DNA from: Fen-1364 sp049515135
GTDB lineage: Bacteria > Spirochaetota > Spirochaetia > SZUA-6 > Fen-1364
Reading direction: 5' to 3'
Length of the DNA stretch: 64,000 nucleotides
Assembly (NCBI GenBank): GCA_049515135.1
Contig: JBEKUJ010000010.1
Location: 1-64,000, forward strand
Shown: positions 25,087 through 32,894 of the stretch, piece after piece
Numbering within the stretch: position 1 is the stretch's first letter
How the letters are laid out: every line of letters begins with the position of its first letter
Notes under the pieces: generated by a model
What the model was told of the DNA's origin: nothing
Seen by the model: only the letters and a program-made list of their open reading frames with translations
Database searches by the model: none
Position numbers and translations under genes: made by a program

Positions 25087-25138
25087 TTATTTCATTAAAT
25101 TGGGAGAAACGGTCGAAAATCAGATCAGGAGTGAGCCT

Positions 25139-25300
25139 ATGAAGGTTGATAACGTAGCTCTTCCTGCAGTGTCGAACGCTCAGATGAACGATCTTCCGAT
25201 CATGAATGCGGAGGAGATCAAGACCATTCTGTATCTCGGCATCAAGGGAGAGATCAAGCTCGAACCGGGCACAAAGCACGCCGTAGATACATACGCCTGA
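25139..25300 (+). CDS. Hypothetical 53-residue protein
   Basis: A short acidic-to-neutral protein (MKVDNVALPAVSNAQ at the start, GTKHAVDTYA at the end) with no signal peptide or membrane segment. It has its own promoter and a good ribosome binding site (AGGAG, 25127-25131), which supports it being real. The middle, EEIKTILYLGIKGEIKLEP, may form a helix and a strand. I do not recognise the family. It lies 18 bases upstream of the TPR/NHL gene. Confidence 0.65.
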   Translation: MKVDNVALPAVSNAQMNDLPIMNAEEIKTILYLGIKGEIKLEPGTKHAVDTYA

Positions 25301-25318
25301 TTCCTCTATACTGACCGT

Positions 25319-27328
25319 GTGAAACTGCGACCGCTGCTAGCGTCCTTCCTCTGCCTGCTGCCCGCTGTTCTTTCCGCCCAGACCCTCGATTTCAACGCTG
25401 TGCGCTCCGCTGAGCAGCTTCGACGCGGGGTCCAGGCATTCCACCGCGGATTCTACAGCGACGCCCTCGTTTCCCTTGAAAAGGCCATCAGCTACCAGAC
25501 ATCGAACGCTCTTGCCCAGCGCTGGCTGGGCCGTACCCTTTGGAAGTCCGGCTATGAGCAGGAAGCCATCAGGACCTGGAACCAGGTGGTGGCAGGGGGC
25601 GCGGGGGACGCGCTGCTTCGCGACTGGATCTCCGTTGTCGAGCTGCGGCGTGGCCTTGGCCGGGAGATCGACAACAACGCGACGTGGGTCATCTCCGCAG
25701 AGCTGGACGGCGCCCTCAAGGGCGGCTACGCCTTCAAACGGCCCACCAGCGTGCGCCCGCGGGCGGACGGGACTTTCTGGGTGGTGGCCTTCGGCTCGAA
25801 CGAGGTACTTCGGTTCGACGCAGACTTCAGGCTTGTTGCCGTGATCAGGGGCGGGCTTGCGGGGTTCGACCATCCCTACGATGTGCAGGAAGCGTCGGAC
25901 GGGACGCTGTACGTCTCGGAATACGGCGCCAACCGAATTGCGAAATGCACGCCGGCAGGGGACAAGATCGCCGTTTTCGGCGGCACCGGACGGGCTGATG
26001 GAATGCTTGTCGGGCCCCAGTATCTGGCGCTTGACGGCAAGGGGTATCTCTGGGTGACGGATTGGGGCAATTCCCGCGTCGTGCGCTACGATCTCTCCGG
26101 CAACTTCGTCCAGTCCATCCCGGGGATCGACGGTCCCACGGGCATTGCAGTCAACGAAGACCGACTTTATGTATCGGAGAAGGGTTCCAAGCGCATCCTC
26201 ATCTATGATCTGAGCGGCAACCCCATCGGCACCCTCGGTGACGGCGTGCTGGCCGGGCCGGAGGGCATCTCCTTCACCCCGGATGGCATGCTGCTGGTGG
26301 CAGATGGGAATGGGGTCCGGGAATGCGACGTGGAGAAGGAGATCTGGACCGCCTTTGGCGACACGAGTGGTCATACCAAGCGGCTCGTCCAGCAGGCGGC
26401 GACCCCCAACGGGCAGGTCCTTGGCGTGGATTTCGACCTGAGCAGGATCGTTCTTTTCACCGACACCGCATCGCTGTACGCGGGACTCTTCGTGCACGTG
26501 GACCGCATCAACTCCGCAAAGTTCCCTGAGGTCTACGCGGACATATCCGTTGAGACGCGCCTGGGCAGGCCCGTTGTCGGCCTGGGGATCAACAACTTCA
26601 TCGTTACCGAGAACCACTACTCCGTCGGACAGACCATCATGGCACGCGCAAACAACGACGTGAAATCCGTCGACGTCTCCCTTGTCATCGAGAGGTCTCC
26701 GGACTTCGAAAGCTCCCTTGCAGACGCCCGCCAGGCGGTTGGGGACGTTTATGACCAGACGACGAGAGTGGGAAGGATCCAGGCAATTTCCGCCGGAGAA
26801 GCGCCGGAGAAGGAAGCAGACTTCGGGGAGACCCGTTTGCGCTTCATTTCGCTCTCTCTCCAGGGACGGCCTTCTCCGCAGTGGAAACTGGGCGCCGCCG
26901 TCCGTCTGGCCGGTGATGACCTCCTTACCTCGGTGAGCGGGGCCAAGCGGGCAATCATCTTCTTCACCTCAGGCGCCTTGAGCGGCTCAGCGTACGCCCC
27001 GTACTCCCTCATCGAGCTGGCGGCATACCTTCGCAATAATTCCATTGCCTTCTCTCCCGTTGTCTTCGGGCCGAAGGGTGCCGGCGAAGAATTGAGGTAC
27101 CTTGCCTCCGAATCGGGGGGAAAGGTTTTTGACGCTTTCAGTCCCGGAGGAATGAAGGACGTTGTGAGGGAGACAGCCGCGAGGGTTGTCCCCACATACA
27201 CCATCCGCTACGCCTCGCCCATGCCGTCCCGTTTCGGAGACGCGTACATTCCCTTCGAGGTCGAAGTGAGTGTGCAGAAGACGAGCGGCAGGGACGAAAC
27301 CGGATATTACGCCCCGCCCAGTCCCTAG
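25319..27328 (+). CDS. Secreted TPR - NHL beta-propeller - VWA-like protein
   Basis: A 669-residue exported protein. A signal peptide (residues 1-20, ending VLSAQ) is followed by TPR-like helices to about residue 110. NHL-type six-bladed propeller repeats then run to about 370 (GPQYLALDGKGYLWVTDWGN, SRVVRYDLSGNFV, PEGISFTPDGMLLVADGNG). A C-terminal region near 480-640 is VWA-like (KRAIIFFTSGAL, SLIELAAYLRNNSIAFSPV). The combination suggests a periplasmic or surface adhesion/scaffold protein. GTG 25319 opens directly on the signal peptide. Confidence 0.8.
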   Translation: MKLRPLLASFLCLLPAVLSAQTLDFNAVRSAEQLRRGVQAFHRGFYSDALVSLEKAISYQTSNALAQRWLGRTLWKSGYEQEAIRTWNQVVAGGAGDALLRDWISVVELRRGLGREIDNNATWVISAELDGALKGGYAFKRPTSVRPRADGTFWVVAFGSNEVLRFDADFRLVAVIRGGLAGFDHPYDVQEASDGTLYVSEYGANRIAKCTPAGDKIAVFGGTGRADGMLVGPQYLALDGKGYLWVTDWGNSRVVRYDLSGNFVQSIPGIDGPTGIAVNEDRLYVSEKGSKRILIYDLSGNPIGTLGDGVLAGPEGISFTPDGMLLVADGNGVRECDVEKEIWTAFGDTSGHTKRLVQQAATPNGQVLGVDFDLSRIVLFTDTASLYAGLFVHVDRINSAKFPEVYADISVETRLGRPVVGLGINNFIVTENHYSVGQTIMARANNDVKSVDVSLVIERSPDFESSLADARQAVGDVYDQTTRVGRIQAISAGEAPEKEADFGETRLRFISLSLQGRPSPQWKLGAAVRLAGDDLLTSVSGAKRAIIFFTSGALSGSAYAPYSLIELAAYLRNNSIAFSPVVFGPKGAGEELRYLASESGGKVFDAFSPGGMKDVVRETAARVVPTYTIRYASPMPSRFGDAYIPFEVEVSVQKTSGRDETGYYAPPSP

Positions 27329-27331
27329 GCA

Positions 27332-27395
27332 GATCGCGCGAAGCGCGATATCCGGTAGATGTGTTTGTCTGGATCAAACGTGCCATCGCCCTACA
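27332..27395 (-). repeat. Dispersed intergenic repeat, copy 2 (between convergent genes)
   Basis: The reverse complement of this stretch matches 121-184. It includes a strong short hairpin, ATCGCGC-GAA-GCGCGAT (27333-27349). It fills most of the 79-base gap between the convergent TPR/NHL gene and the corrinoid protein gene. Neither copy has a T-tract, so ordinary intrinsic termination is not obvious. Confidence 0.7.
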
Positions 27396-27407
27396 GGCCG
27401 CTAGGAA

Positions 27408-28046
27408 TCAGGCTCTCAGAAAGGCCTTGAACTTCTCCGAGGCGCTGGCGGCATCAGGTGCATAGCCGTCCGCCCCGATTTCCTTTGCATACTGGTCCGT
27501 GAGGGGCGCTCCGCCAACCATAAAGCGCACCTTCTTGCGCAGTCCTTCCTTCTCGAACCTGTCAATGACGTCCTTCATTCCTGTCATTGTGGTGGTCAAC
27601 AGGGCCGACATGCCAATGGCTTTGGCGTCAGGATTGTCCTTGAAGCCCTGAATGAATTTGTCCGCCGACACGTCAATCCCCAGGTCCACGACATCTATTC
27701 CGGCGCCCTGCGCCATCATCTTGACTAGGTTCTTGCCGATATCGTGCAGGTCCCCCTTGACCGTTCCGATGAGCATCTTGCCGACGGGCTTGACGCCCGC
27801 CTTGACCAGCTCCGGCTTCAGGATGTCCATGCTGGCGTTCATTGCCCGCGCCGCGATGAGGACCTCCGGGATGTAGATCTCATTGCACTTGAAGCACTGC
27901 CCCACTTTGTCCATGCCGTCCAGAAGACCCCGGTTCAGGATCTCTCCCGCCCCGTTTTTTTCCGCCAGGAGCGCTGCTGTAAGCTCTTTTGCCTTTGGAG
28001 CGTTGCCTTTCTGGATAGCCTCCGACAATTCCTGGTACGTTGCCAA
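27408..28046 (-). CDS. Corrinoid (B12-binding) methyltransferase partner protein
   Basis: A 212-residue cobalamin protein of the MtaC/MtbC/MttC type. An N-terminal helical cap (residues 1-85) precedes a Rossmann B12 domain with D99-L-H101-D-I-G104, where H101 is the lower cobalt ligand. The SALLTTTM and MVGGAPL motifs follow. It carries methyl groups between a substrate-specific methyltransferase and an acceptor. No methyltransferase gene is adjacent. The TTG start is preceded by AGGAGG six bases away, which outweighs longer frames reaching 28292. It is divergent from the ferredoxin oxidoreductase operon. Confidence 0.88.
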   Translation of the reverse strand: MATYQELSEAIQKGNAPKAKELTAALLAEKNGAGEILNRGLLDGMDKVGQCFKCNEIYIPEVLIAARAMNASMDILKPELVKAGVKPVGKMLIGTVKGDLHDIGKNLVKMMAQGAGIDVVDLGIDVSADKFIQGFKDNPDAKAIGMSALLTTTMTGMKDVIDRFEKEGLRKKVRFMVGGAPLTDQYAKEIGADGYAPDAASASEKFKAFLRA

Positions 28047-28126
28047 AACAGTCCTCCTGTGCAGGCTCCGACACTCTCCAGCGCAGACTGTCTCCCGGAA
28101 AAGACTGTGCAGCTGCTTCTCTTCAG

Positions 28127-28155
28127 TTGTCAGAAAGTGTCGAACATGATAATCT
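28127..28155 (+). promoter_or_regulatory. Candidate promoter for the oxidoreductase operon
   Basis: TTGTCA (28127-28132) is followed by GATAAT (28148-28153, spacer 15) or TAATCT (28150-28155, spacer 17). GACACT and AGTGTC words at 28070-28075 and 28136-28141 form a distant inverted pair of unknown meaning. Confidence 0.35.
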
Positions 28156-28185
28156 GGTGGAACATCATGATTCAGGAGAATCCCC

Positions 28186-28419
28186 ATGTCAAGAGGACGC
28201 CCGGAAATCAACCGTGAAAGGTGCAAAGGCTGCACTCTTTGTGTGGGGGCATGCCCTGAAAAGATCATCGCGATGTCCAAAGACCAGTTCAACCGTCAGG
28301 GGCTTCCCTTCGCGGTGTGCTTCGATGAATCGCGATGCACCGCGTGCATGTCGTGCGCAATCATCTGCCCGGACTCCGCAATCACGGTGCTGAGGTTCGC
28401 CGCGGCCTCGGGAGAGTAG
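28186..28419 (+). CDS. korD: 2-oxoacid:ferredoxin oxidoreductase, ferredoxin-like (delta) subunit
   Basis: A 77-residue protein with two [4Fe-4S] sites: CKGCTLCVGACP and CTACMSCAIICP. It delivers electrons from the thiamine site to soluble ferredoxin. It is the first gene of a four-gene set in the order delta-alpha-beta-gamma, three bases before the alpha subunit. The symbol follows the Kor naming; a branched-chain (Vor) role is equally possible. Confidence 0.88.
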   Translation: MSRGRPEINRERCKGCTLCVGACPEKIIAMSKDQFNRQGLPFAVCFDESRCTACMSCAIICPDSAITVLRFAAASGE

Positions 28420-28422
28420 CAC

Positions 28423-29493
28423 ATGGAGAGGATCAACGACGGAACGCCCGTTCTCTGGAAAGGTAACGAGGTAATCGGCGAAGCTGCCATCATCGCCGGC
28501 TGCCGGTTCTATTTCGGCTATCCCATCACCCCGCAGAACGAGCTGCCCGCGTATATGGCGCTGAGGCTTCCCAAGGTTGGGGGGACCTTTATCCAGGCGG
28601 AGAGCGAGATCGCGGCAATCAACATGGTCTTCGGCGCGTCTGCAGCCGGGGCGCGGGTGATGACCTCTTCCTCGTCGCCGGGAGTGTCGCTCAAGATGGA
28701 AGGAATTTCCTACCTCTCGGGGGCAGAGCTGCCCGCGGTGGTTGTCAACATGATGCGGGGCGGACCGGGGCTCGGCAACATCGCCGGCGCCCAGGGGGAC
28801 TACTTCCAGGCAGTCAAGGGAGGCGGCCATGGGGACTACCGCTGCATCGTGCTTGCCCCCAGCTCTGTCCAGGAGCTTGCGGACCTGACGGTCAGGGCCT
28901 TCGACCTCGCGGACAGGTATCGCATGGTTGTCATCCTCCTCGGCGACGGCTTCATCGGACAGATGTCGGAGCCCATCATCATGCCCAAGCCCTCGGGCCA
29001 GAGCTTCGACAAGAGCGCATGGACCCTGACCGGCGCAAAGGGGAGGGATACCCACATCATCGCCTCAATGCGGCTGAACCCCGAGGATGCCCTTGAGAAG
29101 CTGAACCTCCAGCTGCAGGCAAAGTATCGGGACGTGGCGGGCCGGGAAGTCCTCTGGGAAGAAACGGAGGCCGCCGACGCGGAGTTTCTCCTCGCCGGGT
29201 TCGGGCTTTCTGCCCGCATCTGCCGCTCCGCGGTGAGCGCGCTGCGCAAAGAAGGGATCAGGGCCGGACTGTTTCGACCAATCACTTTGTGGCCTTTCCC
29301 GGAGGGGGCGCTCGCAAAGGCGGCCAAGAGCACGAAGAAGCTCCTGGTCGTTGAGATGAATGCGGGGCAGATGGTGGAAGACGTGAGGCTGGCCGTAGGC
29401 TCGGCCGTACCGGTCGATTTCCTTGGGGCGCTCGGCGGCATTACGCCGGGGGTCGATGCAATTGTCGAAAGGATCAGATCATATGCCCGTTGA
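28423..29493 (+). CDS. korA: 2-oxoacid:ferredoxin oxidoreductase, alpha subunit
   Basis: A 356-residue alpha subunit of the oxidoreductases that convert a 2-oxoacid and CoA to acyl-CoA, CO2 and reduced ferredoxin. YFGYPITPQNELPAY, the E-S-E in QAESEIAAINMVFGA and the MTSSSSPGVSLKMEG loop are the pyrimidine-domain motifs. A C-terminal domain with LFRPITLWPFPEGAL follows. Length and four-subunit layout fit 2-oxoglutarate or branched-chain 2-oxoisovalerate enzymes. The LIV transporter in the window slightly favours the latter (inference). Confidence 0.88.
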   Translation: MERINDGTPVLWKGNEVIGEAAIIAGCRFYFGYPITPQNELPAYMALRLPKVGGTFIQAESEIAAINMVFGASAAGARVMTSSSSPGVSLKMEGISYLSGAELPAVVVNMMRGGPGLGNIAGAQGDYFQAVKGGGHGDYRCIVLAPSSVQELADLTVRAFDLADRYRMVVILLGDGFIGQMSEPIIMPKPSGQSFDKSAWTLTGAKGRDTHIIASMRLNPEDALEKLNLQLQAKYRDVAGREVLWEETEAADAEFLLAGFGLSARICRSAVSALRKEGIRAGLFRPITLWPFPEGALAKAAKSTKKLLVVEMNAGQMVEDVRLAVGSAVPVDFLGALGGITPGVDAIVERIRSYAR

Positions 29494-30238
29494 GACAGCT
29501 CCCGCTCGATTGGTGTACAAGAGACCCGAATCCCTCGCGGATGTGCCGAACCATTATTGCCCAGGTTGCGGTCACGGAATCATTCACAAGCTCCTGGCGC
29601 AGTGCATCGACGATCTGGGCATTCGCGAGACGACCGTCCTGGTTGCGCCGGTCGGGTGCTCCGTGCTCGCGTACAACTACCTGCGCGTCGACGGATGTGA
29701 GGCTGCGCACGGAAGGGCGCCTGCGGTGGCTACGGGAATCAAGCGGGTCCACCCGGATCGCATTGTGATCTCCTACCAGGGGGACGGCGACCTTCTGGCC
29801 ATCGGCACGGCTGAGACCATCCATACGGCCAACAGGGGTGAGAGGATCACGGTGGTCTTCGTGAACAACGCCATCTATGGAATGACAGGGGGACAGATGG
29901 CCCCCACCTCGCTGCAGGCCCAGAAGACCAAGACATCGCCCTACGGGAGAAATCCCAACGATGTCGGTTTCCCCATCCGGGCCTGCGAGCTGCTGAACAC
30001 CCTGGAGGCGCCTGTTTTCATCGAACGCTGCGCGGTCAACTCCGTGAAGAATGTGCTGCGCACCAAGAAGGCTCTGATGAAAGGGCTTCGGAACCAGGTG
30101 GATGGCAGGGGATATTCATTCATCGAGGTGCTCTCCATGTGTCCCACGGGCTGGGGGCTGGAGCCGCGCGAGGCGGCTGCCTGGATCGATTCCGACATGA
30201 TTCCGTTTTTTTCGCTGGGAAATCTCAGGGACAGGTAG
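29483..30238 (+). CDS. korB: 2-oxoacid:ferredoxin oxidoreductase, beta subunit
   Basis: A 251-residue subunit that binds thiamine diphosphate. It shows YCPGCGHGIIHKLL at the start, then GDGDLLAIGTAETIHTANR and VNNAIYGMTGGQ, which hold the Mg-ThDP site. It overlaps the alpha gene by 11 bases. ATG 29483 is chosen because it leads directly to the conserved N-terminal cysteine motif. Confidence 0.9.
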   Translation: MPVETAPARLVYKRPESLADVPNHYCPGCGHGIIHKLLAQCIDDLGIRETTVLVAPVGCSVLAYNYLRVDGCEAAHGRAPAVATGIKRVHPDRIVISYQGDGDLLAIGTAETIHTANRGERITVVFVNNAIYGMTGGQMAPTSLQAQKTKTSPYGRNPNDVGFPIRACELLNTLEAPVFIERCAVNSVKNVLRTKKALMKGLRNQVDGRGYSFIEVLSMCPTGWGLEPREAAAWIDSDMIPFFSLGNLRDR

Positions 30239-30249
30239 GGGGCCGGCTC

Positions 30250-30786
30250 GTGTACGAAGGAATATTCATCGCAGGGTTCGGCGGGCAGGGAGTGATCCTT
30301 GCGGGGAAAATACTCTGTCTTGCGGCGATGGCTGAGGGCAGGCACGTATCGCACATCCCCTCCTACGGGGCCGAGATGCGCGGCGGCACGGCAAACTGCT
30401 CCGTCGTGGTCTCGGACGCCGAGATCGCCTCTCCACTTGTCCCCCGGCCGTCCGTCTGCATCGTGCTGAACACGCCGTCCCTCATCAAGTTTCAGCCCAT
30501 CGTGCAGGAAGGCGGGCTTCTGATCTGGAACAAGTCCCTCATCGACACGTTGCCGGATCGTCGCGATATCGACGTGCTGGGTATCGCGGCGAACGACCTT
30601 GCAGAGGCCGCCGGGTCATACAGGTCCGCAAACATGGCTGCCCTCGGGGCCCTGCTCAAGCGGCGCCCGGCCGTGGCTTCAATGGATGCCGTGGTCGCGT
30701 GCCTGGACCAGGCCGTGTCGGCCCGGCACCGTGAGCTCAACGAAATCAACCGGCGGGCGCTGGCAAAGGGTTATGAGGCCGCCTAA
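30250..30786 (+). CDS. korC: 2-oxoacid:ferredoxin oxidoreductase, gamma subunit
   Basis: A 178-residue gamma subunit that completes the enzyme. AGFGGQGVILAGKIL and SYGAEMRGGTANCSVV are diagnostic. The GTG start at 30250 follows the beta stop by 11 bases. Its end overlaps the next, unrelated membrane gene by 14 bases, so the operon may run on through 32883. Confidence 0.9.
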   Translation: MYEGIFIAGFGGQGVILAGKILCLAAMAEGRHVSHIPSYGAEMRGGTANCSVVVSDAEIASPLVPRPSVCIVLNTPSLIKFQPIVQEGGLLIWNKSLIDTLPDRRDIDVLGIAANDLAEAAGSYRSANMAALGALLKRRPAVASMDAVVACLDQAVSARHRELNEINRRALAKGYEAA

Positions 30787-31477
30787 GGGGCCCGACGCGC
30801 GGCTTCGATTCCTCTTCTGGCGTACCGACTTCGTCGGGATCGCCATGGTAGTCAGCGGGCTGTTCTTCCTGCTGGTCAACTTCGAGCTCATCCCCGTCAG
30901 CGACTTCGTGCTGCCCCGGGTCCTGGGGATACTCTTCATCGTCGTTGGACTGATCTTCCTGTTCCTGTCGGGCGCGGGGAGCTGGATGTCCTGGTTCATG
31001 CTCCCCGCAGGGGAGCTCCTGACCTGCGGGATCGTGACCCTTGTCCTCGGATTGAACCGCATCTTCAGCCTGGATTCCGCTGCGGCCTTCGCCCTCGGTC
31101 TCGGGCTGTCTTTCCTGACCCTGTTCTATTCCCTGCGCAGCCACTGGTGGATGCTGATCCCGTCCGGCTTTTCCCTGGGGTCGGCGGCGTGGATCGTTGC
31201 AGGGAGCCACTCCCCTCTGTTGGGCTGGCACCCGGTGATCCCGCTTTTCTGCCTCGGGATTACGTTCCTGGTGATTTACCTGTACTCAATGCAGGGCAAG
31301 CGAATGCGCTGGAGCCTTCTGGTCGGCTTCATAATCGTCTCCGTCTCCCTCCTGTACCTCCTGGGAATTCTTCTTGCGCGCTGGAGCATCCTCTGGCCGG
31401 TGGTGCTTCTCCTTGCGGGTCTCCTGATCCCGGTCTGGATCGTGTTCATCGACAGAAGGGTCGGAGGCAGAATCTGA
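30773..31477 (+). CDS. Multi-pass membrane protein of unknown function
   Basis: A 234-residue protein with about eight hydrophobic segments separated by short loops. The first helix pair starts WRTDFVGIAMVVSGLFFLL, and the last (SILWPVVLLLAGLLIPVWIV) resembles the LiaF/DUF5668-type short hydrophobic repeats. No catalytic motif is visible. ATG 30773 lies within the gamma-subunit gene end. Its stop overlaps the RNase start (TGATG). Confidence 0.75.
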   Translation: MRPPKGPDARLRFLFWRTDFVGIAMVVSGLFFLLVNFELIPVSDFVLPRVLGILFIVVGLIFLFLSGAGSWMSWFMLPAGELLTCGIVTLVLGLNRIFSLDSAAAFALGLGLSFLTLFYSLRSHWWMLIPSGFSLGSAAWIVAGSHSPLLGWHPVIPLFCLGITFLVIYLYSMQGKRMRWSLLVGFIIVSVSLLYLLGILLARWSILWPVVLLLAGLLIPVWIVFIDRRVGGRI

Positions 31478-32883
31478 TGCCGGCCAGGCTCGTCTTTGTG
31501 GGCGCCGCCAAGAGCGTCACGGGCTCCCGGTTCCTCCTGGAGGCAGAAGGCGCCACGCTGCTTGTCGATTGCGGGCTCTGCCAGGAGCGCGACATGCAGG
31601 GGAAGAACTGGGAGCCTTTGCCCGTTCCCCCTGACCGCATCGATGCGCTGCTCCTGACCCATGCGCATCTCGATCACTGCGGGCTGATTCCCCGGCTGGT
31701 GAAAGAGGGCTTTCACGGGAAGATCTTCGCCACAGGGCCTACCGCGGAAATCGCTGAGATCGTGATGCTGGATTCGGCCCGTCTGCAGATGGAAGATGTG
31801 GAGAACAAGAAGTCACGTCACGCACGGGAAGGCCGCAGTGATCCGCGCCCGCTTGCGCCCTTGTACACGGAAAAGGACGCCCGGAATGCGACTTCGTTGT
31901 TCCAGACCGTGGCGTTTCAGGAGACCATCAATGTTTGGAAGGGAATCCAGGCCGAGTATTTCGAGGCGGGGCACATCCTGGGTTCAGCCTCCATCCGGGT
32001 CCGTTTCGGCGCCAACGGCAGCGCGCGCACGGTGCTGTTTTCCGGGGATATAGGCCGCTGGGATCGCCCCATCATCAATGATCCCAGCCCATGCGATCAG
32101 GCCGACTACGTTCTGATGGAATCGACCTACGGGGACTCCCTGCATGGCAGCGACGCGGAGATCGGACGGACCCTTGAAAAAACGGTCACGGACGCAGTGG
32201 CATCCGGGGGGAACGTCGTCATTCCCAGCTTCGCAATCGAGAGATCCCAGGAAGTCCTGTATCACCTCAACAGCCTTCTCATCGCGAACAGGATCCCGCA
32301 CCTCCTCGTGTTCCTTGACAGCCCCATGGCCACGAAGGTCACCGACGTCTTCGGCCATTGGCCCGAGTTTTTTGATCCCGACATGCACGAGCTGATCCGG
32401 CAGAACCGCTCTCCTTTCGATCTGCCCGGCCTCGTCATGGCCAGGACCAGGGATGATTCCAAGGCGATCAACAGGATCACGGGGAGCGCCATCATCATCG
32501 CGGGGGCGGGCATGTGTACCGGAGGGCGGATAAAGCATCACCTGGTCCGCAATATCTCGCGTCCGGAGAGCACGATCCTGTTTGTCGGCTACCAGGCGCA
32601 GGGAACGCTGGGCCGGCAGATCGTGGAGGGAGCCCCGGAAGTCCGCATTCTGGGAGAGAGGCACGCGGTGAAAGCGCGCGTCTCCCGGATCACCGAGTTT
32701 TCGGGTCATGCCGACCGCGAAGAGCTGCTGCGCTGGGCCTCGTTCCTGAAGAGTTCTCCGCGCAGGGCTTTCATAATCCATGGAGAGCCTGAGGTCGCCC
32801 AGCATTTCAGCTCGACTCTGGTCGAGAGGAAGGGCTGGAACGCTCTTGTGCCCTCGCCAGGCCAGTCCGTGGTGCTGGACTAG
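31477..32883 (+). CDS. Metallo-beta-lactamase/beta-CASP family RNase
   Basis: A 468-residue exo/endoribonuclease-like protein. The metal motif THAHLDHCG, then EAGHILGSASI and FSGDIGRWD, give the zinc-binding residues. The beta-CASP part carries motif A/B/C elements: FAIERSQEVLYHL, GAGMCTGGRIKHHLVR and the C-terminal SGHADREELL with H-G-E-P. It is related to YsgA/Ysh1-type RNases that process mRNA or rRNA ends. ATG 31477 has GGAGG nine bases upstream. Confidence 0.88.
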   Translation: MPARLVFVGAAKSVTGSRFLLEAEGATLLVDCGLCQERDMQGKNWEPLPVPPDRIDALLLTHAHLDHCGLIPRLVKEGFHGKIFATGPTAEIAEIVMLDSARLQMEDVENKKSRHAREGRSDPRPLAPLYTEKDARNATSLFQTVAFQETINVWKGIQAEYFEAGHILGSASIRVRFGANGSARTVLFSGDIGRWDRPIINDPSPCDQADYVLMESTYGDSLHGSDAEIGRTLEKTVTDAVASGGNVVIPSFAIERSQEVLYHLNSLLIANRIPHLLVFLDSPMATKVTDVFGHWPEFFDPDMHELIRQNRSPFDLPGLVMARTRDDSKAINRITGSAIIIAGAGMCTGGRIKHHLVRNISRPESTILFVGYQAQGTLGRQIVEGAPEVRILGERHAVKARVSRITEFSGHADREELLRWASFLKSSPRRAFIIHGEPEVAQHFSSTLVERKGWNALVPSPGQSVVLD

Positions 32884-32894
32884 CGCCCTCCCCC

